64,000 nt of DNA from Nitrospirota bacterium (GCA_018971525.1 JAGXAR010000003.1:1-64000); one strand, 5' to 3'; counted from the first letter of the stretch, positions 1 through 8,958 are shown. The notes: a model not told the origin generated them from the sequence alone. A program made the numbers and translations.

Positions 1-279
1 GGGAAGGCCGAAGAGATTCAACATCTCGCGAAGCGGGTCTATCGCGCCCTGGGCCTGAGCGGCTATGCGCGCATCGACGTGCGCCTGGACGCGGCGGGGC
101 ACGTGTACGTGCTGGAAGCCAACCCGAATCCCCACATCGCGCACGACGAAGATTTTGCGGACTCGGCCGCGAACGCCGGCTATCGCTATCCAGACCTGTT
201 GCAAGAACTGCTTCACATCGGGCTTCGCCGGCAGCCGGCCAAAGCGACCGCAAAGAAACCGCCACCATTGCCAGCATGA
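1..279 (+). CDS. D-alanine--D-alanine ligase-like ATP-grasp protein, C-terminal part
   Basis: The reading frame is open from the first base, so the start lies outside the window. The 92 residues read AEEIQHLAKRVYRALGL, then a strand ending in ARIDVRLDAAGHVYVLEANP. An Asp followed some 15 residues later by a Glu and Asn (LEANPNPHIA) is the metal-binding end of the Ddl-type ATP-grasp fold. The tail is Lys/Pro-rich (KATAKKPPPLPA), which is atypical of true Ddl. The full protein could be a Ddl paralogue acting on another carboxylate-amine pair. The family is clear; the substrate cannot be told from this fragment. Confidence 0.8.
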   Translation, partial: GKAEEIQHLAKRVYRALGLSGYARIDVRLDAAGHVYVLEANPNPHIAHDEDFADSAANAGYRYPDLLQELLHIGLRRQPAKATAKKPPPLPA

Positions 280-625
280 AGCTGACAAAGCAACGGGGCA
301 TTCTCCCTTTGGGGAAGCAGCCGGCTGTTGTTTGCACTGCGGCGCAGGTGGGGACTAGGTAGGGAGAAAAGAGTTGTGCGAGCCACCATCTCTTTGTCAC
401 ATCAAATCGCCTTTCCAAGCTCGCTTGTTTTTCTCTTCGGAGAGGAGCCTGGTTGATCCTCGAGTGCGCGCGTCGAACGAGCACATTCTTATCGTGCGCG
501 TTCCGCGAGCAGGAGGACGGCCAGGCTACCCTTCCCCACCCCCATCCATTTGTGCCCTGTCGAGATGATATGATGGATGCTGTTCGACAGACCGAATGTC
601 TTATCCATACTTTTAAGAGGGAACT
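280..625. other. Intergenic stretch with a dispersed palindromic repeat
   Basis: No convincing gene is seen between the ATP-grasp stop and the next start. The middle holds repeat copy A (446-527). The last 30 bases include the GAGG ribosome binding site of the next gene. Short open frames here overlap one another and show no domain. Confidence 0.6.
446..527. repeat. Dispersed intergenic repeat, copy A
   Basis: An 82-bp element bounded by the inverted heptamers AGCCTGG and CCAGGCT. Inside it are the family's core words GTGCGCGCGTCGAACGAG and GCGCGTTCCGCGAGCAGGA. About 35 bp (from AGCCTGG to AACGAG) are almost identical to 13125-13160, and looser similarity extends some 40 bp upstream in both. 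The other members are at 1690-1820 and 13228-13365. Confidence 0.8.
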
Positions 626-1039
626 ATGGCCACGATTCTTGCGCGTTGCATCATCGGAATCTCTTTGGGTGTCGTTCTGTTCGCGGGGAACGGCCTTGCG
701 GCAGAACCGGCAGCGGTGGAAAAGTTCGTGAAGGCCCGCATTGAGATCGGGGAGATGATGACGAACTACTTCCAGGGCGGAGAGCGGTTCAAGGAAGGGC
801 AGCGGCCGTCCTCTGAGCAGATGAAGGAAATGGGCGCGGACATCAATGCGAAACTCAGCAAGCTTTTGTCGAAGTATGACCTGACGGTCGAGGAATATCG
901 GAAGCGCAGCCCGGAGGTCTTCGCCGATGACGCGGCGGTCAAGGGCTATCTCAGCGAGCATCAAGACCTGAAGGCACGGTACGAGGCTCTCCCGCTGGAT
1001 CGGATGGGACGCGGCGGCAGCACCGGGCGGGGGTACTAG
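626..1039 (+). CDS. Small exported protein of unknown function
   Basis: The product has 137 aa. The start is supported by AGAGGGAACT just upstream of ATG. Residues 1-25 form a signal peptide (hydrophobic stretch CIIGISLGVVLFAG, likely cleavage after LAA), so it is probably periplasmic. The mature part is charged and mainly helical, with conserved-looking QRPSSEQMKEMG and LLSKYDLTVEEYRKRSPEVF segments and a Gly-rich tail. It has no cysteines and no known catalytic motif. I do not recognise the family. The high G+C at third positions supports a real gene. Confidence 0.75.
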   Translation: MATILARCIIGISLGVVLFAGNGLAAEPAAVEKFVKARIEIGEMMTNYFQGGERFKEGQRPSSEQMKEMGADINAKLSKLLSKYDLTVEEYRKRSPEVFADDAAVKGYLSEHQDLKARYEALPLDRMGRGGSTGRGY

Positions 1040-1053
1040 CGGAGGCTCTTCAT

Positions 1054-1332
1054 GTGGTTCCTGGTTCTGCTTTCCTAGGCTTCGCCGCCCAGGCTCTAGC
1101 CGAATTGGGTTTCGATATGGCCGGGATTTCTCCAGAAACTTCTGCTACGGATCACGATCCTCCTGCCCGACGAGGACGTTTGCATTCGGCCTTCCCAGGG
1201 TCTTACCATATCTGCGCCTGCGGCGGGCTTCGGTTGCAGGTGTCTCGTGACGACGAGGTTCATGAACTGAGTCCTGCTTGGTACGAACCCGCCGACCACA
1301 TCTTCAACCCGATCTTTGACTACTGCCTATGA
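1054..1332 (+). CDS. Possible small protein, uncertain
   Basis: A GTG start at 1054 has GGAGG about 8 bases upstream, immediately after the preceding stop, which would suit translational coupling. The 92-aa frame has strong G/C bias at third positions in its second half, where it reads HICACGGLRLQVSRDDEVHE followed by LSPAWYEPADHIF. Nothing recognisable is present. An overlapping frame on the other strand is equally open, so this may be spurious. Confidence 0.35.
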   Translation: MVPGSAFLGFAAQALAELGFDMAGISPETSATDHDPPARRGRLHSAFPGSYHICACGGLRLQVSRDDEVHELSPAWYEPADHIFNPIFDYCL

Positions 1333-1380
1333 ACTGCTTAGCCTTGCGTCACGTGCCTGATTCAAACGGGAGGATATTGG

Positions 1381-1617
1381 ATGGAACCCCTGAAACCGAA
1401 GAAACCGGCCACATCGAAGACGCCGAGCCAGAAACCGGCTCGCCGCACGCGACCCGATTCTCCCGTACCTTCCCTGTCGGAAGATCTCCACACACGGATC
1501 ACTACGCGAGCCCGCGAGATCTACGAACAACGCATCCGCCAAGGCGCTCTTGATGACTGGCTTCAGGCCGAGCGGGAAATCCTCAAAGAGCAACGTGCGA
1601 AGCCCAAGACGCTGTAA
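1381..1617 (+). CDS. DUF2934 domain protein
   Basis: The product has 78 aa. A basic, Pro/Lys-rich N-terminal tail (residues 1-35) precedes the DUF2934 core of residues 38-70: an amphipathic helix RITTRAREIYEQRIRQGA, then DDWLQAEREIL. The 'W-x-x-AE-x-x-I' ending is the family hallmark. An AGGATATTGG sequence precedes ATG. The function of DUF2934 is unknown; several copies per genome are usual in Nitrospira. Two further members lie at 52464 and 55077. Confidence 0.85.
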   Translation: MEPLKPKKPATSKTPSQKPARRTRPDSPVPSLSEDLHTRITTRAREIYEQRIRQGALDDWLQAEREILKEQRAKPKTL

Positions 1618-1689
1618 GCATGGCTCGCGGATGAGAAGAGAAAACCTGGGCGTTCTATTTTTCGCGTTCGGAATGAGGAGCTTTTGACT

Positions 1690-1820
1690 GCGTCCGTCGA
1701 GCGAGCCTCTTCTAATTCGCTACACCCTCTCTCTAAGAAGTGGTCAAGCTGTCTTTCACTGCGCGCATCCAACGAGGGCCTTCTGAGGCCGCGCGTTGCG
1801 CGAGCACAGAAGATCATCAG
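1690..1820. repeat. Dispersed intergenic repeat, copy B
   Basis: This lies in the 289-bp gap between the DUF2934 gene and the next gene. It begins with CGTCCGTCGAGCGAGCCTC and continues with TTCACTGCGCGCATCCAACG and GCGCGTTGCGCGAGCA. The whole arrangement matches 13228-13365 in order and spacing. No gene is seen in the gap. Confidence 0.75.
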
Positions 1821-1906
1821 GCTCCATCCCCCCTTCATTGACTCTCCTCCGACCCCTTCATATAATGATGCCCGACAACCGATTTTGACTGCCTTTCCAA
1901 ACAGTT

Positions 1907-2287
1907 ATGACTTCTTTCTCCAAGGCATCTCTGGCGGAAAAATGGGACAAGGTCCGTGCGGAACTGTCCCATGCCTTTTCGACTAAATCCAAGGCCGAGG
2001 TGTTCACCATTGAAGACCTCGCGCTGCTTGAGCGGGTGGCCGATGCAGTGGAGAAACGAGGGATGGCTGCTCCCGCCACGGTATTTCTAGAATCTCTTGG
2101 TCCCATGAATTTTCTCGGCAGCCAGGCGCTGTATTTCCTGACCCCGATCGTTGAATGGGCGTTTAACGCCAAGGAAGTCGAGCAAGTGGCCCGGTTGCTT
2201 GAACGACGCGATACGATCTCCCGCCTCATCGCTATCATTGAAACGAAGTCTGCTTCCCAGGCTCCTCAAGGAGCCTCTGCTCGATGA
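1907..2287 (+). CDS. Conserved hypothetical protein coupled to the MutL-like ATPase
   Basis: The product has 126 aa and is acidic-basic mixed. Residues 65-90 (FLESLGPMNFLGSQALYFL, then TPIVEWAF) form a hydrophobic stretch that could be a membrane-associated helix. Its ATGA stop overlaps the start of the MutL-like gene, so translation is almost certainly coupled and the two products probably act together. I recognise no catalytic motif. Confidence 0.75.
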   Translation: MTSFSKASLAEKWDKVRAELSHAFSTKSKAEVFTIEDLALLERVADAVEKRGMAAPATVFLESLGPMNFLGSQALYFLTPIVEWAFNAKEVEQVARLLERRDTISRLIAIIETKSASQAPQGASAR

Positions 2288-4134
2288 GTGTGCCGAGCCC
2301 ATCGCCCATCGAGCCGGTGATCACCCATCCTCTCAATGTCATTGTCGCCACCGACTGTGGGAGTACTACCACCAAAGCCATTCTGATCGAGAAAGTCGGC
2401 GGCGAATACCGGCAAACCTATCGCGGTGAAGCTCCGACGACGGTGGAAGCGCCGTTCGAAGATGTGACGCTCGGGGTGCTGAACGCGATTGCGGAAATTG
2501 AAGAACTCTCCGGCCGGAAAATCCTGGACGGCGATAAGATCATCACGCCCTGTCGCGATGCGAAGACCGGTGTCGACATCTACATCTCCACCAGCAGCGC
2601 GGGCGGCGGGTTGCAAATGATGGTCACGGGTGTCGTGCAGAACATGACTGGTGAAAGCGCGCAACGGGCTGCGCTCGGGGCGGGCGCGATCGTCATCGAT
2701 GTGTTGGCCTCGAACGACGGCCGTCTGCCGCATGAAAAGATCGAGCGCATTCGAACGATGCGACCGGACATGATCTTGATGTCCGGCGGAACGGACGGGG
2801 GGGCGGTCACCCATGTGGTCGAGATGGCGGAGTACATTTCTGCGGCGGAGCCACGCCCCCGATTCGGGGCGACCTACAAGCTCCCGTTGATTTACGCGGG
2901 AAACAAAGACGCGCAACCTCAAGTGAGGAAGATCCTGGGCGAGAAGGCCGCGCTGGTGTTGACCGATAACATTCGTCCGGTGTTGGAACGGGAAAATCTC
3001 GCCCCTGCGCGGAACAAGATTCACGACCTGTTTCTCGAACATGTCATGGCGCAAGCGCCGGGCTACAAGAAACTGATCGAGATGGCCGGTGCGCCGATCA
3101 TGCCGACGCCGGCGGCGGTCGGCGTGATCATGGAAACGATCGCCAAGCGGGAGCATTTGAACTTGATCGGGGTGGACATCGGCGGCGCGACCACGGACGT
3201 GTTCTCGGTCTTCGAGGGAATCTTCAATCGGACCGTCAGTGCGAACCTCGGGATGTCGTACAGCATTTCCAACGTGCTGGCGGAAGCAGGGCTCGCCAAC
3301 ATCATGCGGTGGGTGCCCTTCACGATTGACGAACAGACGCTCCGCAACCGGATCAAGAACAAGATGATCCGGCCGACGACGATTCCGCAGACGCTGGACG
3401 AGCTGCAGATCGAACATGCGATCGCCCGCGAGGCGCTCCGGCTCGCCTTGATCCATCACAAATCCCTTGCGACAGCCCTCAAAGGAGTGCAGCAGGAGCG
3501 GACGATCTCGGATGTGTTCGAGCAGCAGCAGTCCGGCAAGACGCTGATCGACATGCTCAAGCTCGATTTGATCGTCGGGAGCGGCGGGATTCTGTCCCAT
3601 GCGCCGCGCCGTGTGCAGGCGATGCTGATGATGGTGGATGCCTATGAACCGCTCGGGGTGACGAGGCTCTCGGTGGACAGCATCTTCATGATGCCCCATC
3701 TCGGCGTACTCTCGACGATCAATGAGAAGGCGGCGACCGAGGTCTTCGTCCGTGATTGCATGGTCTACTTGGGGACCTGTGTTGCGCCGGTCGGGCAGGG
3801 GAAGGACGGGGAACGGTGTGCGGACTATGCCATCACCTTCCCGGATGGGCGAGTGGATAAGGGGCAACTTTTATTCGGCGATCTGCGACTGGTTCCCCTG
3901 GCCGGCGATCAGAAGGCCTCGATCACGATCCAGCCGGCGAAACAGGTGAGCCTCGGGGCAGGGGCAGGAGTCTCGGTCACGCGAGAGGTGCAAGGCGGTG
4001 TGGTGGGACTCTTGCTTGATGGGCGTGGGCGTCCGTTGCAGTTGCCGACCGACCACGCTGCCAGAGTGGCATCGCTGACGAAATGGTTCAATGCGGTGGA
4101 TCTTTATCCGAAAGCAGGTTGGGGTCAAGGCTGA
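2284..4134 (+). CDS. MutL-like ASKHA ATPase (glutamate mutase accessory GlmL family)
   Basis: The product has 616 aa, the usual size for the GlmL/MutL family named after an accessory protein of B12-dependent methylaspartate mutase. The ATPase fold shows the phosphate-1 loop DCGSTTTKAILIEK near residue 24 and the phosphate-2 motif GVDIGGATTDVFSV near residue 297. Also present are STSSAGGGLQMMVTG and MSGGTDGGAVTHV, both characteristic of this family. No mutase subunit (MutE/MutS, with a B12 motif DxHxxG) occurs in the window. The neighbours are membrane proteins, so the role here is probably to energise or chaperone an envelope complex rather than a mutase. That role is inference. Confidence 0.88.
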   Translation: MSVPSPSPIEPVITHPLNVIVATDCGSTTTKAILIEKVGGEYRQTYRGEAPTTVEAPFEDVTLGVLNAIAEIEELSGRKILDGDKIITPCRDAKTGVDIYISTSSAGGGLQMMVTGVVQNMTGESAQRAALGAGAIVIDVLASNDGRLPHEKIERIRTMRPDMILMSGGTDGGAVTHVVEMAEYISAAEPRPRFGATYKLPLIYAGNKDAQPQVRKILGEKAALVLTDNIRPVLERENLAPARNKIHDLFLEHVMAQAPGYKKLIEMAGAPIMPTPAAVGVIMETIAKREHLNLIGVDIGGATTDVFSVFEGIFNRTVSANLGMSYSISNVLAEAGLANIMRWVPFTIDEQTLRNRIKNKMIRPTTIPQTLDELQIEHAIAREALRLALIHHKSLATALKGVQQERTISDVFEQQQSGKTLIDMLKLDLIVGSGGILSHAPRRVQAMLMMVDAYEPLGVTRLSVDSIFMMPHLGVLSTINEKAATEVFVRDCMVYLGTCVAPVGQGKDGERCADYAITFPDGRVDKGQLLFGDLRLVPLAGDQKASITIQPAKQVSLGAGAGVSVTREVQGGVVGLLLDGRGRPLQLPTDHAARVASLTKWFNAVDLYPKAGWGQG

Positions 4135-4200
4135 GGCTGAGGTTGAGTGAAAACAGGCCATCGGACCTTTTCTCAACCTAAACCTCGACCTTAACCTTTT
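4131..4200. repeat. Inverted CTCAACC-word tract 1
   Basis: GAGGCTGAGGTTGAG at the MutL-like stop is followed about 25 bases later by CTCAACCTAAACCTCGACC, giving a stem of words and their complements. Similar tracts are at 8959-9033 and 63055-63135. It could act as a terminator-like hairpin or attenuator within the run of genes. Confidence 0.7.
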
Positions 4201-4206
4201 TGAACA

Positions 4207-5337
4207 ATGGCCCATTCCTACACTCCAGGTTTAACTGTCACAGAGCAGACAACGGTCCGTCGCCGACGGATGTTGTCTCTGCCAGGTAGCGTGCTGGTCT
4301 CAGGGGGGGAGACCGTGCGTGCGAATCAGGCGGTGGCTCGCGCAGAGTTGCCGGGGAAGGTCTATCCCCTGAATCTCGCCAATCAATTGGGTGTGGCGCC
4401 GGATGAGATCCACGAATATTTGGTCAAGAAGGCCGGCGATCCGGTCAAAAAAGACGAAATCCTGGCCGAGAACAAACCGCTCATCAAGTGGTTCAAGACG
4501 GAAATCCTCTCGCCGATCACCGGCGTCGTGGAATCCGTTTCGAATGTTACAGGGCAGGTGCTGTTGCGGGAGCCGCCGCGCGTGCTGGAGTTGCTGGGCT
4601 ATGTCGACGGGCGCGTTGTCGAGGTGATTCCGCAGCAGGGCGTCGTGGTCGAGACGGATTGTAGCCTGGTGCAGGGCATCTTCGGCATTGGCGGTGAAAC
4701 CTGGGGCGAGATCGTGATCGCGGTGACGTCGCCCGATGAAGTGCTCACGCCTCGTCACCTCACCGCGGATATGAAAGGCAAGGTCGTCGTGGGCGGCTCC
4801 TTCATCTCGTCGGACGCGCTGGCTCGCGCGAAAGAGGTGGGGGTTGCGGGGTTGGTTATTGGCGGCATTCATGATAAGGATTTGCGCGCACTCCTGGGCT
4901 ACGACCTCGGCGTGGCCATCACTGGCACGGAACAGGTCGGCTTTACCCTGATCCTCACTGAAGGGTTCGGCACCATCCCCATGGCCGGCAAGACATTCAA
5001 TCTCCTCTCCGCCCATGCGGGACAACAGGCTTCCATTTCAGGCGCTACGCAAATTCGTGCCGGCGTCATTCGACCGGAGATCATCATTCCCAAAGGGGGC
5101 GCAGCGGGCAAGCAGGGCGCTGTCATCGTGCTGGAGCGGGAAGGCATCCGGATCGGTGACCAGGTTCGCATCATTCGAGACCCCCTGTTCGGCAAGATCG
5201 GCGAAGTTGCGAGTCTGCCCTCCGATCTCCAGAAGATTCCGACAGAGAGCGAGGTGCGTGTGATGGAAGTCCGCTTTGCCGATGGCAGCAAGACCATGAT
5301 TCCGCGCGCGAACATTGAATTGATCGAGGGGGCCTGA
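4207..5337 (+). CDS. Barrel-sandwich/KOW-like protein of unknown function
   Basis: The product has 376 aa with no signal peptide. Residues 30-115 look like a lipoyl/RnfC-type barrel-sandwich hybrid (KKAGDPVKKDEILAENK, then ILSPITGVVESVSNVTGQVL), without an obvious modified lysine motif. The middle (residues 195-290) is a Gly-rich alpha/beta part (GVAGLVIGGIHDKDLRALLG). The C-terminus (about 310-372) is a small KOW-like beta barrel (IRIGDQVRIIRDPLFGKIGE). It lies 72 bp after the MutL-like gene and 3 bp before the DUF6754 gene. It is likely a soluble partner linking the ATPase to the membrane proteins. Confidence 0.72.
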   Translation: MAHSYTPGLTVTEQTTVRRRRMLSLPGSVLVSGGETVRANQAVARAELPGKVYPLNLANQLGVAPDEIHEYLVKKAGDPVKKDEILAENKPLIKWFKTEILSPITGVVESVSNVTGQVLLREPPRVLELLGYVDGRVVEVIPQQGVVVETDCSLVQGIFGIGGETWGEIVIAVTSPDEVLTPRHLTADMKGKVVVGGSFISSDALARAKEVGVAGLVIGGIHDKDLRALLGYDLGVAITGTEQVGFTLILTEGFGTIPMAGKTFNLLSAHAGQQASISGATQIRAGVIRPEIIIPKGGAAGKQGAVIVLEREGIRIGDQVRIIRDPLFGKIGEVASLPSDLQKIPTESEVRVMEVRFADGSKTMIPRANIELIEGA

Positions 5338-5340
5338 CAC

Positions 5341-6624
5341 TTGAAGGCACAGGGTCTCCGACAGTACATCACGAGAGCGGTCCTGGCTCTGGCCATCGTC
5401 ATGCTTGGCTGGCACGGTTCGGCTCAGGCACAAACAGACGTTCAGACGAAGAAGACCCTCTCTCCTCCGCAAGATGTTCGCGCCTTCGATACTCCCAGCG
5501 ATGGCGGCAGCAGTTTAACCGTGATCTGGTCGCCCGCTCCCTATGATAGTGCCGCGACCAGGTATCAGATCTTACTCAGCGAGGGAACCACGGTTCCGGA
5601 TCTTGCCGCGATGAAAGTCGTGGCGGAGTTCCCCGCGAACCAGCACTACGTCCGTGAATCCAAGTGGCCCTGGTGGACGAGGCCTGCGACAGGAGAGCAG
5701 CACCAGTATACGCTGAGGAACGGCAAGGGGGGCGAGCTTAAGGACGGGACCGTCTACAGCATCACCGTGGCTGCCGTGCTGAATGACGATCGTGGAATCG
5801 CCACACCGGTGCAGGCCACTCCACAACCGAACTGGATGAACTGGAATCAGGTCAATAATCTCTTGCTGGCGCTCCTGTTCGGCGGCATCGTGTTCTACTC
5901 CATCAGTACAGCCAGAAAGCGGGAGATCTTCTTACGCCGCATTCCCGGCCTCGATGCCGTGGATGAGGCCATCGGCCGCGCGACCGAGTTGGGCAAGCCG
6001 ATCCTCTACCTCACCGGCGCCCACGACATGAGCGATCCCTCTACCATTGCCGCGGCGGTCATTCTCGGGCGTGTGGCCAAACGCACGGCCGCCTATGAGA
6101 CCGATTTGCTCGTGCCTCACCGTGATCCGATTACCATGGCCGTCTGCCAGGAAATTACGAAACAGGCCTACCTGGAAGCGGGAAAGCCTGATCTCTACAA
6201 GGAAGATTCGAATTTCTTCATTACGTCGGATCAATTCAGCTATACCGCCGCGGTGGACGGCATCATGCTGCGCAAAAAACCGGCAGCGAATTTCTTTATG
6301 GGGGCCTACTTCGCCGAGGCGTTGTTGTTGACTGAAACGGGCGCGAGCACCGGCGCGATCCAAATCGCCGGGACGGACTCCGATCACCAGCTGCCGTTCT
6401 TCGTCACCACTTGCGACTATACCTTGATCGGGGAGGAACTCTACGCCGCCAGCGCCTATCTCTCCAGAGAGCCTGTTCAGGTCGGCACGCTGCGCGGACA
6501 GGACATCGGCAAGGCGCTCATCCTCGGTATCCTCGGCGTCGGGACCATCCTGGCCACCCTCGGGGTCATGCTCGACGTTCAGTGGCCGCAATTATTTCTG
6601 GATGTGTTCAAGGACGTGAAATGA
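5341..6624 (+). CDS. Fibronectin-III/DUF6754-type membrane protein
   Basis: The product has 427 aa from a TTG start right after the previous stop. Residues 1-30 are a signal peptide (AVLALAIVMLGWHGSAQAQ). Residues 40-155 resemble a fibronectin type III fold (SLTVIWSPAPYDSAATRYQI). A membrane helix follows at about 172-190. The next domain (about 195-385), beginning FLRRIPGLDAVDEAIGRATE, matches DUF6754 as I know it. A last helix is near 395-415. This topology puts the Fn3-like part outside and DUF6754 inside. No enzyme motif is seen. It overlaps the next start by ATGA. Confidence 0.8.
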   Translation: MKAQGLRQYITRAVLALAIVMLGWHGSAQAQTDVQTKKTLSPPQDVRAFDTPSDGGSSLTVIWSPAPYDSAATRYQILLSEGTTVPDLAAMKVVAEFPANQHYVRESKWPWWTRPATGEQHQYTLRNGKGGELKDGTVYSITVAAVLNDDRGIATPVQATPQPNWMNWNQVNNLLLALLFGGIVFYSISTARKREIFLRRIPGLDAVDEAIGRATELGKPILYLTGAHDMSDPSTIAAAVILGRVAKRTAAYETDLLVPHRDPITMAVCQEITKQAYLEAGKPDLYKEDSNFFITSDQFSYTAAVDGIMLRKKPAANFFMGAYFAEALLLTETGASTGAIQIAGTDSDHQLPFFVTTCDYTLIGEELYAASAYLSREPVQVGTLRGQDIGKALILGILGVGTILATLGVMLDVQWPQLFLDVFKDVK

Positions 6625-7271
6625 TCTTTCTCCGCCGGCAGGTCCCGCTCCTGATCACGCTCATCACCGGGCTCGTGTTCGCGGCGCAATACTATGTGCC
6701 GCACCCGGCATCGGAGCAGATGCTGACCTCCGTCACCAAGTGGCTCCAGATCATCGGCGGGTTCGCACTGGTGCTGGGCGTCAGCAGTCTGTTCCATGTC
6801 CATGCCATGAAGATCCGGCGCAAAGAAGCGGGCTGGGGCTACAGTTTCGTGCTTTATGTCAGCATGCTGGGCACCATAGCGGTCGGCCTCTGGTCGAATG
6901 GCAAGGAAGCCATCGACGGCACCATGACGGCGTTCGGGTGGATCTATAACTTCATGATGGTCCCGCTGCAGGGGACGATGTTCGCCATTCTCGCGTTCTT
7001 CATCGCCTCGGCCGCCTACCGGTCGTTCCGCGCGCGGAGTCGCGAAGCGGCGGTGCTGCTCATTGCGGCGGTGATCGTGATGATGGGCCGTGTTCCGCTC
7101 GGAGAATATCTCATCCCGCTTAGCGGCGACCTGTCTCAGTGGATCTTGAACGTGCTGAACGCGTCGGTGCGGCGTGCGATCCTGATCGGCGTCAGCCTCG
7201 GCACGGTCGCCCTCTCCATCAAGATTATCTTCGGCATGGAACGGTCGTATCTGGGCGGGGGGAAAGAGTAG
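6621..7271 (+). CDS. Polytopic membrane protein, uncharacterised
   Basis: The product has 216 aa. The ATG sits inside the ATGA overlap with the upstream stop, which decides the start. About five hydrophobic helices are visible, for example near residues 7-25, 38-58, 72-90, 105-130 and 138-155, with a last one near 188-207. Small charged loops (HAMKIRRKEAG, YRSFRARSREAA) probably face the cytoplasm. It is coupled to the DUF6754 gene and followed by two more membrane proteins. I recognise no transporter family. Confidence 0.8.
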   Translation: MIFLRRQVPLLITLITGLVFAAQYYVPHPASEQMLTSVTKWLQIIGGFALVLGVSSLFHVHAMKIRRKEAGWGYSFVLYVSMLGTIAVGLWSNGKEAIDGTMTAFGWIYNFMMVPLQGTMFAILAFFIASAAYRSFRARSREAAVLLIAAVIVMMGRVPLGEYLIPLSGDLSQWILNVLNASVRRAILIGVSLGTVALSIKIIFGMERSYLGGGKE

Positions 7272-7290
7272 CGTGGCTCGTCGTTCGTAT

Positions 7291-7337
7291 CTCGTGAAGC
7301 GCAAGATCTTCACGAAATACGCTTCACGCTTCACGAG
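7291..7337. repeat. Inverted CGCTTCACG-word repeat
   Basis: CTCGTGAAGCG at 7291-7301 pairs perfectly with CGCTTCACGAG at 7327-7337, with further copies of CTTCACG between them. It fills the 75-bp gap between two genes of the membrane cluster and could be a transcript-processing or attenuation hairpin. Confidence 0.75.
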
Positions 7338-7346
7338 GAACGGCTT

Positions 7347-8192
7347 ATGAGTTTCGCTGAACGCATGCTGAAGATCGACCGGCGGATCATCTTCCTGGTG
7401 ATCGGCCTCTGCACGCTTTTCCCGCTGCTCTACCCGGTTGGTTTGCCGATCAAGATTTCGCCGGAGGTGCGCGGGGTATACGACTACATCGAGTCGCTTC
7501 CTGAGGGGTCCGTATTTCTGCTCTCGCTGGACTTCGACCCTGCGTCGAAGCCCGAGCTGTATCCCCAATCGATTTCCTTGCTTCGTCATGCCTTCAGGAA
7601 GAATCTGCGCGTGATTGCGATGACGCTCTGGGTCTCCGGCACCGGCATGGCCGACCAGGTCATCACGCAGGTCGCCCGTGAGATGGGCAAGGAAAGCGGG
7701 AAGGATTATGTGTTCCTCGGGTGGAGCCCCGGCGGCAGCGCCGTCATCATCAACATGGGGCAGGACCTCTATGGCGCGTTCCCGGCCGACTACAACGGCA
7801 AACCTACGAAGGGGCTGCCGGTGCTCCAAGGCATCACCAACCTGCGCGACGTGAATTATGCCGTCAGCCTGGGCGCCGGCAATCCCGGCGTGGAAGCCTG
7901 GTACGTGTTCGGCAAGGACAAGTACAAGTTCGAACTCGGCGGCGGCTGCACCGGCGTGATGGCGCCGGGATTGTATCCGTTGCTGCGTAGCGGCCAGATC
8001 AACGGTCTCATCGGCGGCTTGCGCGGCGCAGCGGAATACGAAACCCTTATCGGCCAGAAGGGGAGGGCCATTGCCGGCATGGATGCCCAATCGGCCACCC
8101 ATCTCGCCATCATCGTGCTCGTGATCATGTGCAATCTGTTCTATTTTTCGTTGCGTAAGCAGGCCAAGCAGCAGGGCCACTCGGGAGCGTGA
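7347..8192 (+). CDS. Membrane-anchored protein with large external domain, uncharacterised
   Basis: The product has 281 aa. One helix near residues 14-34 (IIFLVIGLCTLFPLLYPVG) and a second near 250-268 (HLAIIVLVIMCNLFYFSL) flank a soluble domain of about 210 residues. That domain contains Gly-rich segments LGWSPGGSAVIINMG and ELGGGCTGVMAPGLYPLL. The two-helix hairpin layout resembles the DUF6754 protein. No catalytic motif is recognised. It lies 6 bp before the next membrane gene. Confidence 0.75.
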   Translation: MSFAERMLKIDRRIIFLVIGLCTLFPLLYPVGLPIKISPEVRGVYDYIESLPEGSVFLLSLDFDPASKPELYPQSISLLRHAFRKNLRVIAMTLWVSGTGMADQVITQVAREMGKESGKDYVFLGWSPGGSAVIINMGQDLYGAFPADYNGKPTKGLPVLQGITNLRDVNYAVSLGAGNPGVEAWYVFGKDKYKFELGGGCTGVMAPGLYPLLRSGQINGLIGGLRGAAEYETLIGQKGRAIAGMDAQSATHLAIIVLVIMCNLFYFSLRKQAKQQGHSGA

Positions 8193-8198
8193 GTACCT

Positions 8199-8954
8199 AT
8201 GCCGGTTGAAACCATCATCGGTGCGTGGGTCGCGACGGGGTTGACCCTCTTCATCTTCTCGTTTCTGTATAAGGACAACCCCCTGTTCAAGTTGGCGGAG
8301 AACCTCTACGTCGGCGTGTCGGTCGGTTATACCATCGTCAAGACCTATGACACGGTGATCGTGCATCTCATCTGGAAGCCGATCGTCGAGAACGGGGAGT
8401 GGGCACTGTTGATTCCGGTCGCCATCGGGACGCTCATGCTCACCCGCTATGTCCCGAAAGCCGCCTGGCTCTCGCGGTACGCCTTCGCCTTCATTGTCGG
8501 CGTCGGGTCCGGGCTCGCCATCCCGCGTGTGATTTCCTCATACATTCTCAAGCAAATTGAAGATACGGTCCGTCCGCTCATGGTGATGGTGCCGGGAGAA
8601 GGCCTTACCTTTACGATGAACCTCCTCAACCCTGCCAGCAGTCTCAATACCATCATCATTCTGATCGGTGTCAGCTCCGTGTTGTTTTACTTTTTCTTCT
8701 CCGTCGAGCACACGGGGCCGGGCAAGGCCGTGGCACGGACAGGAATCCTCTTCCTGATGATCGCGTTCGGCGCGGCCTTCGGCTACACCGTGATGGCCCG
8801 CATGTCGCTCTTGATCGGGCGATTGACCGATCTCATCGAGTTCACCGATCCCTCCTATGGCCGGCCGAGCCTCTGGCTCCTGGGTTTGACCATCCTCACC
8901 TTGGTGGTGATGGGCCGCCGCAGGCCACAGGGTGAGCCTCCTGAACCGCACTAA
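8199..8954 (+). CDS. Polytopic membrane protein, uncharacterised
   Basis: The product has 251 aa. About seven hydrophobic segments are visible, starting with IIGAWVATGLTLFIFSFLY. A conserved-looking short motif LFKLAENLYVGVSVGY follows the first helix. The central soluble segment VIVHLIWKPIVENGEW and a loop with DLIEFTDPSYGRP near the C-terminus are the most polar parts. It is the last membrane gene of the cluster, and the CTCAACC tract follows its stop. Confidence 0.78.
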   Translation: MPVETIIGAWVATGLTLFIFSFLYKDNPLFKLAENLYVGVSVGYTIVKTYDTVIVHLIWKPIVENGEWALLIPVAIGTLMLTRYVPKAAWLSRYAFAFIVGVGSGLAIPRVISSYILKQIEDTVRPLMVMVPGEGLTFTMNLLNPASSLNTIIILIGVSSVLFYFFFSVEHTGPGKAVARTGILFLMIAFGAAFGYTVMARMSLLIGRLTDLIEFTDPSYGRPSLWLLGLTILTLVVMGRRRPQGEPPEPH

Positions 8955-8958
8955 GATG

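Noticed and set aside
2266-3867. A 533-codon open frame antisense to the MutL-like gene
   Set aside because: It is an Arg/His/Asp-rich shadow of a GC-rich gene with no domain; the sense frame has clear ASKHA motifs.
6579-8366. A 595-codon antisense frame across the membrane-protein genes
   Set aside because: It spans several sense genes with helices and coupled starts; its composition (His/Arg/Glu-rich) is typical of antisense shadows.
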